From: Nansenia antarctica | Taxonomy: Eukaryota; Chordata; Actinopteri; Argentiniformes; Microstomatidae | Length of the DNA stretch: 64,000 nt | Direction: 5' to 3' | Assembly: GCA_963989245.1 (NCBI GenBank) | Contig: OZ022358.1 | Location: forward strand, 5,366,665 to 5,430,664 | Part shown: piece by piece, positions 45,584 to 59,691 of the stretch | Position numbering within the stretch: the first letter of the stretch is position 1 | Layout: the number at the start of each line of letters is the position of its first letter | Translations under genes and position numbers: made by a program | The notes under the pieces: generated by a model | What the model was told of the DNA's origin: nothing | Seen by the model: only the letters and a program-made list of their open reading frames with translations | Databases searched by the model: none

Positions 45584-46392
45584 TTAGACGTAATACTCTT
45601 TGTCTTTGTTCTTCGTGCCCTTGGTGACTGTCTTAGCCACAGCGGCCGTCGTTGTGGTCGCCGTCTTGTCTTTGACTACTGCACCGTTGCCCTCGGCGAC
45701 AGGGTTGTTGATGAAGTTGTGGCCCTGGTCGGTCTGGTAGGAGCCCTCGTCGCGGTTGCGGTACTTGTACATGGCGTACAGCAGGATGAGAATGCAAAGA
45801 GCGGCGGCCGCCACAATGCCAACCACCATCCCCGTGGTGCTACTGGACTCCCTGATCACCTCCACTGCACCAGGGTGGCCCTTCTCACCGGAGCCCGTCG
45901 GGTCGGCTGTGGGCACATGGGGGAAATTGGGGGGGTAGGTTAGTCCTGGTGTGTTCCGGGATGACGGGGGGGCGGGGGGTAGAAGCACTTGGTCGCGGGT
46001 GTTCATTTTGCCCGCGGGAATGTGCAGCTGGTCAGGGTTAGCGGTGGGAGCGGAAGGAGGTAAGGGGCGGGGGTGCTGGACCCTACCCTCGCCGGCGGCG
46101 GGGGGAGGAGGCAGGACTGTCCTGTCAGTGACCATGGGGGAGTTTTTGTAAAAGTCCTCGTCATCCGATTCCGTCATCTCCCCCGAACCGAAGGCCGAGA
46201 CCTCCACAGGGTCCCCGCAGTCCTCCTGATCCGGAGGGCAGGGGGGGTGAGGGTTGGAGAGTATCAGGGACTCTTTGGTGGTCTCAAGTGGGGACAGGAG
46301 GGTGGGAGGAGGGGGGATAGCAGGGTAAAGGGTGACGAGGGATGGGGGCTCAAGGGAATCCACTGTTATTATTGGTAACACTAATTCACCTC
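45584..46392 (-). CDS. nrxn2: nrxn2 last exon: stalk, transmembrane helix and tail
   Basis: 809 nt, stop TAA at 45584-45586. It opens GELVLPIITVDSLEPPS, then a long Pro-rich stalk; ESSSTTGMVVGIVAAAALCI leads into the transmembrane helix; tail MYKYRNRDEGSYQTDQ to the PDZ ligand EYYV. The tail has a Thr/Ala/Val-rich stretch (KTATTTTAAVAKTVTKGTK) where mammalian NRXN2 has a Lys/Ala/Pro-rich one. An internal CCCACAG at 45905-45911 looks like an acceptor, but the frame and homology run straight through. Confidence 0.93.
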
Positions 46393-48440
46393 CTGGAAAA
46401 GAAACAGAGAAGGTAAGGGGAAGACATATTAGGACAGCGTTAGGAAATCCCAGACAGGGATAATGAACCATTGTCCTCATTGCACAATGTGCTCATTATG
46501 CAGTATGTTCCAAATACTTCATTAAGACTACTCCCTATAAGGGGCAAGATAATTATGTAATCTGAAGAATAGCATGTACATGATAACTAATACTATGGAA
46601 GTGTTTACAAGTTCTAAATTCACATTTCTGGAGTTTTATTTGAATAATATAGACAGCAAATCATGGGGATGAGGTAACTTACATCAACATATTGCCACAT
46701 GATTTTTGCATGGAAAGAAAAACAAATTCAACAAAGCTGTTTCAGATTGATCTTAAACGGAATCCTATTTTCCCTCTAAATGTTTTTAATTAGCTAGCAG
46801 AATGTTTATGTGCACGTAGGAGTGTTAACATTTGTCAGTGGAGGTTTGAACATTACTAATACACACATATGGCACTGCCAGAAAACATTCATTGTGTATA
46901 AAGAACAAACTGTATACTGTGATAACATACAGTAATAACAACTTAAAATGGCACAAAGGCATCACTGAGGGACTAAACAGACTAGAAAACTGTAAAGGTA
47001 CATGAATTAAGTCCGAGGAACACACAGACAGAAGGTACAGTAAAGAACACACTGATAAAGGTAAGGTACAGTACAGCAAGACCCCCATTCACCCATTCTC
47101 TATTGTTATTAATATGATTATTATGGGTTGCAAGGAGGTAGGAGGAGGAGGTGGAGTGAGAGGGATCAGGAGAATGTCAGTTTATCTGGACACATTCTGA
47201 CATCCTAAACACACAGGCACAGGACAACCTGTTAGTTAGACTCTAATATAAAATCAGTTACATTTAGAATTCTTGAAGTTTGCATGAAAACGAGCAAATC
47301 TTTATCATAATAGAACAATCATAATCGCTGGCCCCTCCTTCGCACTGTTTATGAGTAGCTTCAGTCACTAAGCGCTCTACTCACTACCGTGCATCACTTT
47401 GAGGTCAGATTCGTGATCAAATGAATGAAAATGACAAATGGAACATTCCGGTGCCTTGTTAAAATGGCAGATGGCTCACATTATTTAGGGAAACCAGGAC
47501 ATCAGTGTCTTTTTCAACCTCACTTTGACAAAGTTCCAGGGCCAGTCAGTCAGTAGTAAATGATTGAATATTTCTGAAAAGGTTTAGACGCAGAGATTGC
47601 TGCACGATGAAGTGAGTCAGTCAGTCATTCTTATTGACCTATTGTACACTAAAGCTATTCACTTGATAGTGTGTGTACTACCTGTCCTCCTAGTCTAATC
47701 TGGGGCTGGGCGATATGGCCAAACATTTTATCACGATATATTTGTTCATTTTGGTCTTTAACGATAATTGGAAAAATCATGATATATAGAAATAATGCTC
47801 TGTTAAGTTTGAAGGGCATTTTTCTGCTTAGGACTGAAGCCTGAAGAAACCAGAGGGTTCAAAATACCAGGCAATAGGTATGTACAGAGAGGTCACTATC
47901 TACTGTACTGTATAATTGTTATTCTGTATGCGTGACATTAAAAAGTAGACCCTCCTTTAGTTTTTCTACTACACGCACCATTCCCTCTAAAGTTAACCAA
48001 CACATGGAATTGGTAAATATAAACCTGTTATGTCAGATAAAAAGAGACTGGTTCTGATTAAATAAAGATTTCATGGTAAAAACTCAAAGAAATCTAGAAT
48101 TGCAGAAGGGTTTCACATACTTTCAAGCAGCACTGTATATATACTATGATACTGAAGGCTGCTACCCTTAACCCTAACCCCAACCTTTCCCCAGATGGGC
48201 CAAATGACCATGGGATTGTCTTGGGATTGGATATTGAAGTTGACTGACTGTTGCTTACTGTCAGTATGGGATTGCATTCTCTCTTGGCTGTTTGAATACT
48301 GTTTGAACTGTTTGTGTCACCTGACTCTGTAACTGATAAGATGATGTCTGATTGGTTCACCAGGACAACATCTCTGATTTGAATACTGATGGTTCAAAGG
48401 AATGTTAAGCCGCAGATCTTAGTATGCAGGCCATGTGTCT

Positions 48441-48529
<89 letters not shown>

Positions 48530-51500
48530 CAGTTTCTCTCATTTACCATGAGGATAGGATGTAATGTTTATTTATGTCTTTGCCTTGTAATAGATGTATT
48601 CATTTACAATGTTATTACAATGTTTTTAAAGCCTCATTTGATTTATTCTCACTTGACTATTCTTGCTCTAGTCAACCCAAACACAACAATTCTTTGCACA
48701 TAGTGTTAATTAAATTAAATGGAGTCAGATCTATTGATATTAATATTGGAATATGCTCTGTTACTAACCGCCAGCCACATTTCCCTGCCAATCTTTCTTC
48801 TTGTAACTGCCCAAGTGTCTACAATACCGGCGTAGTCTACAGTAAATTCATTTTTTCAAAGCCATTCATCTTTTCAAAGCCATTGGCCTAGATTATACAT
48901 TGGCTGTAAACAGATTAATTTAGAAAATCCAGCAAATTGTTGAGAAACGGATTCTGTCAAACCAATCAAGTCAGCCCTAGAGCTAAAGCCGGTTCAATAG
49001 TACAGACAGTAAAGACAACAAATGAATAGTTAAACTGGAAACTTTTAAGATGTTTTGGTAAAACGCTGGACAGTTCGGATGACAAACATAGTTAGGCCTA
49101 CAAAAAAAACATCTACAAGATTGTTTATGCACCGCCGCTGCTGCGTGTGTACGTGCCCAGCCCTAGTCTGACGCATGTTTTAAATGGCCTTTACATACAT
49201 TAATCTGAACATAGGGTAGTACATTTTAAGTCTAACCCCACCCATAACATAATCACACCCATACTCGTGTGTGTATAGTTGTTCTAATATAGACAATCAT
49301 CAATCATCCCTCACCGTGTAGAGGCCATTAGTGTCTTCTCTACCTTTCTCTGTTGTTCCCTGTCAGTGTGGGATTGCATTCTCACATCCGCAAGGGAAAA
49401 GACAGTTTATGCATCGCCTCTACTGTGTGTGTATACAGGTGCGTGTGAACAAACAGGTTTGAGTGAAGGAGTCTAGGGAGAGGAGAGGAAAAGAAAAGAA
49501 AACAACGCTCTCTCTCTCTCTCTTTTCAATGCCTCCTGTCTGTTTTCTTCGTCTCTTTGTCAGGGGATACGCCGGACGCAAAATGAACTTTTACTACCAC
49601 GATAAGACCCGCTAGGCCTTTATGATCGAGTCAAAACATAATTGAAACAAAATCAAATCCTTTTATCGTCCTGCCCTAGTCTGATGTATTGTTCTACATG
49701 GACGTCCATACATTCATCAGAACATCTATAGGGTAGTAAACAATTAAGTCTAACCCCCACCCATAACAAGGTGGTTTAATCACACCCATACTCGAGTGTG
49801 TACCGTCGTTCTAATATAGACATTAGCGATCATCCATCACTGCGCGGAGGCCATTAGTGTCTTCTATATCCTTCTCTGCCTTCATACCGAGTAATTATCA
49901 GCCACGGTCTTGTGCCTTATTAATCGTGGCCTTATGCTCAATACAATATTGAGTTAGAAGTGAAGTGAGGGGAAAGATGAACCGTGAAGACATGCAAACT
50001 GCAAAACTTTTAAATAGCGATACGGGTTAGACAGAGGCCAGTGAGATCTATCCGCAAGCTCATTAAAACTAAGCAAAGGTTCTATTCAAATTGAGAGTAC
50101 GTAGGAGAGATGTAGCTCTTCCCACCTAGGGCCATGATGGCGTCACAGAGGAGAACCAGGACGGACTCACCTGTCCCGGGCTCACACTCCTCCAGGTCCT
50201 CGTCATCGCTGGGGCACTCCGCAGACGCCACCAATAAGTCGTCTGAGTTCTGAGACTGAGGAGAGAAGATAAGGCGTGACGTTAGAATTATAAGGTTCTA
50301 TCTCCGTTTTTGTCAAAATTCAGTTTTTTTTTTTACATAATCTGATCCATTAGGTGTTTATTAATGCCTGTGTGGTGTTATTTTTAAAATGTTGACATTT
50401 TTGAGTTAGTAATTCATAAAATACAAAGGTTCCATCTCACAAAACATAATGGAATGTAAAAACGTTGACGCTCAATATCTCTGAACTGCCCTAAACGGAG
50501 ATAGAACCTTAGAATTCTAAGCTCACGAAGAGACAACGAGCTCTCTGTCTACAAGCCCGACAATACTCGGCTGACGTCGCAACCCGCAATCTATCTTACT
50601 TGGGAATTATTTTGTCAATATCAAGTATGAGAGACATTTCAAGATGATTTAGTGACTCCCTAAGAGAGTTCAATTCCTTATTTGAGATTTCCCCTCACAA
50701 AATTAAAGCTGTAGCATATTGCAATTTGCTGTTTCCACTTGATCAATAACAGAGGTAGACAAAAAAGAAAAAATCCAATAATGAGCTCAGGATTCAATTT
50801 CACAGTGGTTTCATGATTCAGTGCTTCTGCTCAAACAGATGCATCTCTTTTTTATTCATTAACTCCCATACCTGAATATATTGTGAACTAAAAATCCTCA
50901 TTCAGAAACTTTCACTCGCACACACTTCAAAACCACTCTCAAAAAACATTTACAGGAGGCTGCAATCCGTAACTGGACCCTCTAAATAAAAAATCAGATT
51001 AAAAGACCAGAACTACCCACTGTACATACTTTGTGTTTTGTCCCCCGCCCCCACCTGTGGTGTATGTCCCCACCTGTCCTACCCGCTGTACATACCTTAT
51101 GTTTTGTTGTATTGTTCTTCCCATGATGGATGTATGTTTATCTTGTAGATAGTAATAGTTATTTGTCTGTATTATCTTGTAGATAGTACTAGTTTTGTTG
51201 TCTGTCTTACATGTAACGATGAATTGAGAATCAAGGACCCCAATTGAAATAAGCCAGTGGCTTTCTTGGGTTTTTATCCTGTTAGTTGACCTTGTATGTA
51301 ATATGTACTTTCATGTACCTACTTCTGCAAATCTTCTAATAAAGTTTTCAATCAATCAAAAAAACATATCCTGCAGCGCATCATTTTGTCTACAAAAGTG
51401 AACGCATACAAATGTGATTACTATACTGTATGTATTGCTGGATAGAGTATTTGAATTATTCTATTATTAGTATGTACATTTGTATGTACACATGAGCTGC

Positions 51501-54500
51501 AACGTTTGCAGGAAAAGTGCTATACAAATAAAGGTTATAATAATTATTATTATTATTATTATTATTATTTGTATAATGTATGTATTATTTGTATCTATCT
51601 CATACAGTACATCTACATCTGAGTTGGTTTAAAAGCATTTTTTAAATCAATTCTCATTTTCAAAGGCAACGTATTCACGGTGTATGAACTGTCAATATTA
51701 AATACATGAATATTAATTTGACGATATGAAGCTAAACAACACGAATACTGTCAAATGTCTGCTGGATGTTTGGTAGCTGTAGGTACTACAAGCCACCAGT
51801 AGGTGAAGCTAAAGCATAAAGCTGTCTGCCATTATGACCTTCAGAAAGATTATTTACAATTCAACAAGGGATTGTGGATCTTGATCTATGTAAATCTATG
51901 ATAATGACATTGATTTACATAGACATGGACGTTTGACACCTGGAGTAAACAGTTAGGCCATGATTGACAGTGAATCATCTACCTCATAATCTTTTGGATG
52001 GCCTTATCAATTTATTGGTTTAAAGAAAGGAACCTATTTGGTCCTCTGGGTCATTATATGTAATGACTACTGGATCAGTATATTTTCCCTGGGCAGGCAT
52101 ATAGAGTGGCTTAAGACTGCTGCAACTTGCCACTGACAGGCCCAGGACCAGTATCCTACACTAATTTGACCATATCCCCCAAACACATTAGTATATCTCC
52201 CAAGTACTGTCATTGATCAATGTTTTTAAAGTATTTGAAAGGGTATCAAAGCATTAATTAAAAAAATAAAGCTTTAGTCACTGTGATCAGAGCTATTGCT
52301 TTGTCGTTTTAAACCAGAGGATAAAATAGTTGTCTTGTCTGCCACTTGTGTCGGTGGTTCGATCCCCGGCTCCTCCTGTCCACGTGTTGACAAGCAAGAC
52401 ACTGAACCCCAAATTGCTCCCGATGAGCGGGCCTTGCATGGTAGCTCGCATGGTAGCTTGCTGCCATTGGTGTGTGAATGTGTGTGTGAATGGGTGAATG
52501 AGAGGCCATTGTAAAGTGCTTTGGATAAAGGCGCTATATAAGTGCAGTCAATTTACCATTCCACATATAGCACCATCTAGGCATTTTGATTCTCTAATTA
52601 AAAGACTATTACAACATTAGATTTGCCTGACTGCATTCATGGAAAATGTATTGTAAGTGACCGTATACATTTATCAGGTTGGATATTTTCATTAAAAAAA
52701 GGGTTGACTATTTGTCACGTCATAACCTTGAATGCAAACCGTAACGAAGAAGACAATTTCCCCCACAAATAATCAACTTGTCTTCGGGAAAACACACAGG
52801 CATTATATGTAATTACATGTGTGTGTGTGTTTTCTGAAGACAAGTTGATTATTTGTGGATGGAATCGCATGTCTTCTTCATTACATTTTCTTTTCCATTT
52901 TCCCACAGCTGTCCTGTAATGGGGGGTTGAGAGTGAGAAACGGTGAGTTGTGCCACTGGTTTAGGAGAGGCTCTTATGGGAGGCCCCTAGTGAACATACA
53001 TGTACTGGAAGACAGAGGATAGAGGACAGAGGAGTACTACGTGCTTTCCTCCCAATTCCATCGAGCTGGAGAGCAGACCCGCACGCCTCTTTGATAGATA
53101 GTTAACCAGAATCTGCTGCGAAACTCTAAACACATTAGGCTGTGGGCCTAATAACAGCTCTGCGGTGGTCTCTCTCTAAATCCCCACTGCCTCGCTTGGC
53201 CTCCCTAAGGCTATTTATATTCAGCAACACTGGGTTTAACCCACTCCCTAGTCCTGCAGGGGCTGAATTCGGGTCCATCAACATTCATGCCGTGTGGCTG
53301 TGTATGGAAATAAGCAGCCATGATTGGTATAAATTGTTATTGAGCATGACCTTTTCTTCAGATCTCATTTTTACATTTACATTTTTGACATTTAGCAGAG
53401 GGCCTTTCTCCAAAGCGACTTACAACAACTACATTTGTCTAAGTAAGTGAAGTAAATCATCTATCCACCAGTCACCATAAGAAAAAGAAATCAATACTAG
53501 GACCAGGGGCCATTGAAAGTCATAATGCTAGAGGAAGAGAGAGGAAGAATTATTATTATTATATATTTTATATATTTATTTACAGTACAGAAACTGTACT
53601 GGGGGGGGGTAGTGAGGATGAAGAGGTCTTTAGGAGGGACAGTCAAGATGTAGCCTGAGGAAATGGGCCTTCAGTCTACAGCGGAGGATAGATAGTGACT
53701 CTGCAGTCCTGACAGAATCTCCTGATCAACAAAGTGGGCCACTGAGCAAATAAGAATTAATCCCTGGAATAAGGGAGTATTAGGGAATATAGGTCTTGAC
53801 AATTCACACTGGCGGTGGCAAGGCTTTTGGTGTGGATCTGTATATGCACATAGGCCTAATATAGCTTGTAGTCAGTGTAGAAAGAGAGATGGAGCCTTAT
53901 TTTCTTGATTTTTTTAAAGGATTTTCAGCTGCACAAAAAAACCAACTCTGTCTCTGGCAGAAGGCAGTTGTTACTTCTCTCAAAGAGCTCTGCAAACCAT
54001 TGTTATTGTTTCCACAAGGTCTGCTCGTGTTGTACATTGTGGGCTGTGTCCTTGAGATTCTGAATGCACAATACAAAATACACGCATGGGACTGAATAAT
54101 ATCCCACTGTGCCAATCTCTTCACTTCGAACAGGAATTCACCATAACAAACTGCAATAGAACCCTTTCAATAGAAAGCTAACTTTTATTCAAATACTTCT
54201 TCTTCCAGCGCAGTGCTTTGTCTGTTTTCATTAAAAAAAACAGGTTGTTTTTGTGGTTTTTGAATGATTACGGCTTCTTATGGGCAGGGGGTACAGTAAG
54301 TGTCTGGTCATGTCAGGAGGAAGAGGTAGAGGAATTGAGCGAGAGGTAGATTTAGTCAGGGAGTGCTCTTAAAGGTTCCTCTTGGCAGTGCTGATGTGTA
54401 CCATGTTTGAGTGGCTGAATTAACCATAATGTAGATAGAGTGTCTGGTTCATGCAACCGAGTTCCTGATAATGTACAGACTGCAATCCCACAACTAAACT

Positions 54501-57500
54501 GCTTCCTATGCTACATAATGATGTCATCCCTTCGAAACCACTCCCTGGTATCCCTACAGTAGCTCATTGGGATAGTACTACGCAGTACGCACGCTATTGT
54601 AGTAGAATGATGATTACTAAACAGACTGGTAAGATGACCTACAGCATGAGGCCTTGCAGGACATGACAGCGTTCCATTATAAATGGTAAATGGACTGACT
54701 TATATAGCGCCTTTATCCAAAGCGCTTCACAACGGCCTCTCATTCACCCATTCACACACACATTCACACACACCAATGGCGGCAAGCTACCATGCAAGGC
54801 GCCGGCCCGTTCACTGGGAGCAATCAGTGTCTTGCCCGAGGACACTTCGACATGTTGCCAGCCGGGGCTCGAACCGCCGATCTGCCAACCTTGCAATCAT
54901 TAGACGGCGGCTCTACCTCCTGCGCCACAGCCTCCCCATTATAAATTCATCACCTCCAACAACACTCATAGCTCATGCCCACTGGAAAAATATGTCTGCC
55001 CTGCTTTGGCCTACATGCCCCCCCCCCCCCCCCATGCCCCCCTCTTCATGCCCTCTGACCTGGGAGATGCTCTCCCTCATGCTGGGCGAGCGCTGTCTGC
55101 GGGTAGTGGTGGTGGCCATGGTGGTGGTGGTCTCCATGATGGTGGTGGACATGTCGGAGGCGGCCAGCGGGGTGGTGGAGGTGGTCTCGGTGGTCAACAC
55201 GGAGAGCGAGTCGCCCACCAGCCTCAGGTTCCCCTCCGCCTGGACGTTGGGGTCGCTCTCCGCCGCCAGCTTCAGCACCTGCAGGCCGTTGTAGTACAAC
55301 CCCGAGATCTGCCCCTGGAACGGCCTGCCCTTGTCATGACCCCCGATCTTTATCGCCGCCTGGCTGTTGAAGATGGTCAACTGTCTCCCTGTAGTGGAGT
55401 AAGAAGGATGAGAGGGGAGAGGAAAAAGAGATAGGACAAGAAGAGGGGGACCGATATGGAAATGGAGAGAAAGAGAGAGAGACACAGAGACAGGCAGACA
55501 TAGAATTATAGAAATTTAAGGGTATGGAATATATTGCTGCATAGTTCAACCCAGTAAGGTTTTTAGCAATAGATAGCTACTGAACTTAATACGTAGGTTA
55601 AGAGCTTGTTGAAAAATGTTGAATTTAATTACAGTACAGTCTGATTTGTATTCCATAGCTTAAGCGTCATCTGCCAGATCCTAGGCAAATGTTCTACTCA
55701 GGCCTTAGGCATGCAGGTGTCAATCATACGTGAACTTCCTTTACCACTCGAATATTCAGGTTATTCTATTTAAGTGAGCTAGGTTTGAATGGTAGTGATG
55801 GTGTTAACGATACTTCCAAGTCCTTTCATCTGATTAAAAGTGTTTAACAGCAGAGTCAGTGTTGCCTTTATCTTGGCCTACTTGTCACAGGTAGGCTTCT
55901 TTTCAGGGGGCTTTTAAACTTTTCCAATTTAACAAGGTAAGATGGCATTCAAGTACTATACTAATTATCATCTACTTTGATTTTTTTTTTACTAGAATTG
56001 TGTCTGAGAGAATGTCTTGGGATAAAGGGTGACATTGTAACACCACAGCATAGAGGTAAGGCAATGTTTTGAATGGATGGACAACAGGACACTCCCCTTT
56101 CATCCTCTCAGCGGGAGATTGACAGGCCAGTCGAAGGTGCTCGGCTGGGACATGGGGGGTGGACTACCTCTGGTCATAGGCAAGTGTTTCATCCCTTCCT
56201 CCCTGATTAGATTGGGTTTTATCTGACTCCACCACTGACAGCAGCATCACTGATAAGCAGTGTTACGTCACCAGAGGAGATCTGCAGTTGCGAGAGAGGG
56301 TAATGTGCCCATCTCATTAGAATACTGATTAGAAAGTGCAGTTAAAGGGTTGCAGACGACAGTTATCTACTGTAACAGTCTGTCAGAGTCTCATTTTTTT
56401 TTTGTCCCAGAAAACATCTTTGTGGTTGCCAGAACACCAGCCACATATTTTTTTTTTGGGGGGGGGGGGTTGGGTGGGATAATGCTCTTTAGTGTGAACT
56501 GATTACGTTGTAGGGTTTAGTATCGACAGTTTAGGGGGAATTCATGAAACCAGGAATATCTTAATTCAAACTTAGGTTTATTGTGAAATACCGGTAACAT
56601 GTATTCCCCATTGTTTAGCATGTTGTTTAGCATTTGGATCATGTTTATGTATGTCACAAGAATAAACAAATAACAAAGTAGCAAAAAATCAGCAACTTAT
56701 TACACACAGTTATTAAGGGGGACGTGGTTAGGGGGTTAGTCAGTCAGGGGTTATCTTCTGTTTAGTTATTAAGGTTTTAAATCTCTGAAGAGGTGCAGCA
56801 AACCTGAACATTCTGGGGATGGCAAAGGATACCGGTGGCAGATATGCTGTACCCATTTGGTGTCTTTTTGAATGGTACTAAATGATATGAGTTAATTAAA
56901 TTTAATTAGTTAAAAAAAAACTATTAATTAGAGCTAAGATGGCTGCTTAACAAAAGATTCATGTTCTGATTATAGTTCCGACAATCTATTGTCAATTTAA
57001 AGTCCAAATGATCCCAGGCTGACGAGCGGACCGTTCTAGATCCGTTTCTACAGTAGGTAACAGCACTTGATCCTTTGCTTGTCTCCTCTGTCTCTTGGCA
57101 CTGCACCTCTTCCAGGGACCCAGGTAACTTGATTTAGTAATTAATTAATGGATTAATTGATTTCTTTTTTTACCTTTATCGAGTAGCCACTCATCAACTA
57201 CCCGACCAAGTCTGTATGGGATTCTTTGTCTAGCAATAGCCAGGCGCTCATTATCAAAGTTCCCTTCAAAGAATTTGGAGAGACAGATTAGAGGTTAAAG
57301 TCTGGAAGTTGAAAGATCACAAGGTTAGAGACAGGGCATCATGACTAACAGGTTTAGCAAGTTATCAATTTTAACCCAGCTTCAGGTTAAATGTAACTTG
57401 TGTTTTCCCTTAGTGGCATTATTGGTTATTGGTGAGTAACAAACAGTACACTAGTTAGAATAAAGTTTAGTTCTATTTATAAAGTACTGAGCTGTTTCAT

Positions 57501-59660
57501 TTAGTGATTTGTGTAATTATGACCGTTTTAGCTTAGCTTCAGTGCTTAAAAGTACAAACTAAACGAGAGAAAAGAGAGAACATTGTAAATGAGAGAAAAC
57601 AGTAAGAATGCAAGCAAGCATGCATTTAAAATACAACACCAATCCATACTTCAAGTTTTAGATTACACCGTATGCATGAACACAACATGAGCACATTCAG
57701 GAAGACATTTTCTCCTCTGGACCTTTCTAAAGCCTCGCAGGCTTCCTGGTTCCTGACCTACATCTTGGATATACTGTAGACAGAGTAATTAATCCTAAAA
57801 TATAATAATCAGAATCAGAGTTTGCCATTTAGCAGACGCTTTTAATCCAAAGCGATTCACAATGACAAATTACAGGGACATTCCCCCTGGAGTAACTGAG
57901 GGCTAAGTGCCTTACTCAAGGGTACACAACCTTCCGATCACTAGTCCAACTCACTATCCACTAGACCTCCACTACCCCCCATAATAAGAGGACCTTTCAT
58001 ACAAAGCAGTTCATCTTATACATTATTTCCATCAAGAAGCATGATGAACACTACATTTAGCGATGAATTATACAGCTCTGAAACAGAAAAGTTCCTTTAA
58101 AGTCTTTTTTTGTCTGTCACTAGAACTTATTTAATTAGACAATTCAGTCCGCCTCCGTCTGTGTGACTATGGCTGACAATTCTGGTACGAACGGAATGAA
58201 GTTCCTGCTAAAAATAATCAATTCAAATCTTAACTCCCACTGTGATGTCTCTTATCTCTCTCACTGCTCTCATTTCTATAATATAACTACTCCTTTCCTT
58301 ACTGTACACTGTAAACATCGGCTGACTCAATCACTGATCTGGTCACGAAACCAGAGATGGTGGTGGGGTGGACGAGATAGCCTTTACAACAACTTAATCA
58401 ATTCATCATAATTGCCTATGCTTCTTTTATACATGCTACTGTACTGTAACTAATGACAATTCTAACACCTCAAACTTAGCTTAGAAATACTTTCTTGATT
58501 CTTGAAATAGCACTTGTACCTAAAGTCGTTGTAGTGTTAACCACTTGATAGAAAGCTCAGATACATGACCAGATACATTCATACGCCAGATGGTCACGGT
58601 GGTCGTTGCTCATCCTCATAAAAGAAGAATGTCTGTGGCATGAATATGGGCATGGAACACGGCTTATGTAACTGGACTAGACTTGTTCTAATGAGAGCAT
58701 GCATTGAATATCCAGAAAAGTCTTTCTGAAGAACAATATGAATATGTAAGTGTCCCTGAGCGAGCACAGAGGAGAGAGAGAGAGAGAGTTCTATTTCATA
58801 AACATCATAAAGAGCAGAGCTTGAGTTACTACTAAAGCGAGTAGAGTCAATGGCCCTGACCAGCCTTAGGAAAATAATCAAATGTTAATATTTCTCTATT
58901 GTTGACTTCAAGTTCAGGGTCAAAATAAGGACATGCTGTGTGGTGTGAGGTTACAGGACATAGAGGTTATGTTTGAGTATATTTGTCAGTAGAGGAAGAG
59001 GAAGAAAGTGATGTCTTATGGGACAGGAACAGAAGGTTTAAGAGTTTCCCTCTTCTTCCTCCTGCCTCTCATACCACACACGCCTTCAGTGCACTCGTAT
59101 AAAAGCTCATTTCACAGGCTGGGGGGAATAAAGTGAGAACTGAGATTTAGGACTGAAGGGTCGGTCCTTCATTGCACCTAGGTTCTGTGGGAATAACATT
59201 TCCAGTTCCATCCATTCCCTCCACTCTGCATCAAGCCAAGCTGGCCGCAACAATTACTGTGGCGAACGAGAATTCATCCTCGGCTGGATGTACTCAAGCA
59301 AGACAGCTTGGAGGAAAATGTGTCAATTTCAGATTGTTATTAGATTATTTATGCAACAGTTATCTGGGTGCCTCCATGTGGCGTCTCCATAAAGTGTTCG
59401 GAATACATAAAATAGGCAAATGGCACGCATCAAAACCAATTGGCACACATCAAAATTCTGGGGTGTGCTGGGAAAAAAAGGAATCAATTTAGTCTTTCAC
59501 AGAGGCATATTTCCAATTCCGTTTTGATTTGCTTGCCAAGCAACATTCAACAACTGTTCTTGAAATGATATTTTATGTCGGATGGTCCAGCTGGAATGAC
59601 AAGACACTGGTGCAGTCTATCTATCTATAGAAGCCAGACTGGCCGGAGTATTCTCTTTCT

Positions 59661-59691
<31 letters not shown>

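Larger units (their letters stand above)
46393..50170 (-). other. nrxn2 intron with hAT-like element
   Basis: No coding signal. It contains the hAT-like element 47693-49173, a (CT)n run at 48445-48527 and a duplicated flank (49166-49358 and 49679-49880). Confidence 0.6.
50250..55059 (-). other. nrxn2 intron, retroelement-rich
   Basis: Contains a MITE, LINE tail (51196-51358), a short tail with (ATT)n (51490-51570), SINE family B copies and a family-A relic. No coding exon seen. Confidence 0.6.

Noticed and set aside
45905..45911. Possible intron acceptor inside the nrxn2 last exon
   Set aside because: The reading frame and neurexin 2 homology run through without a gap, and no matching donor was needed to keep phase.
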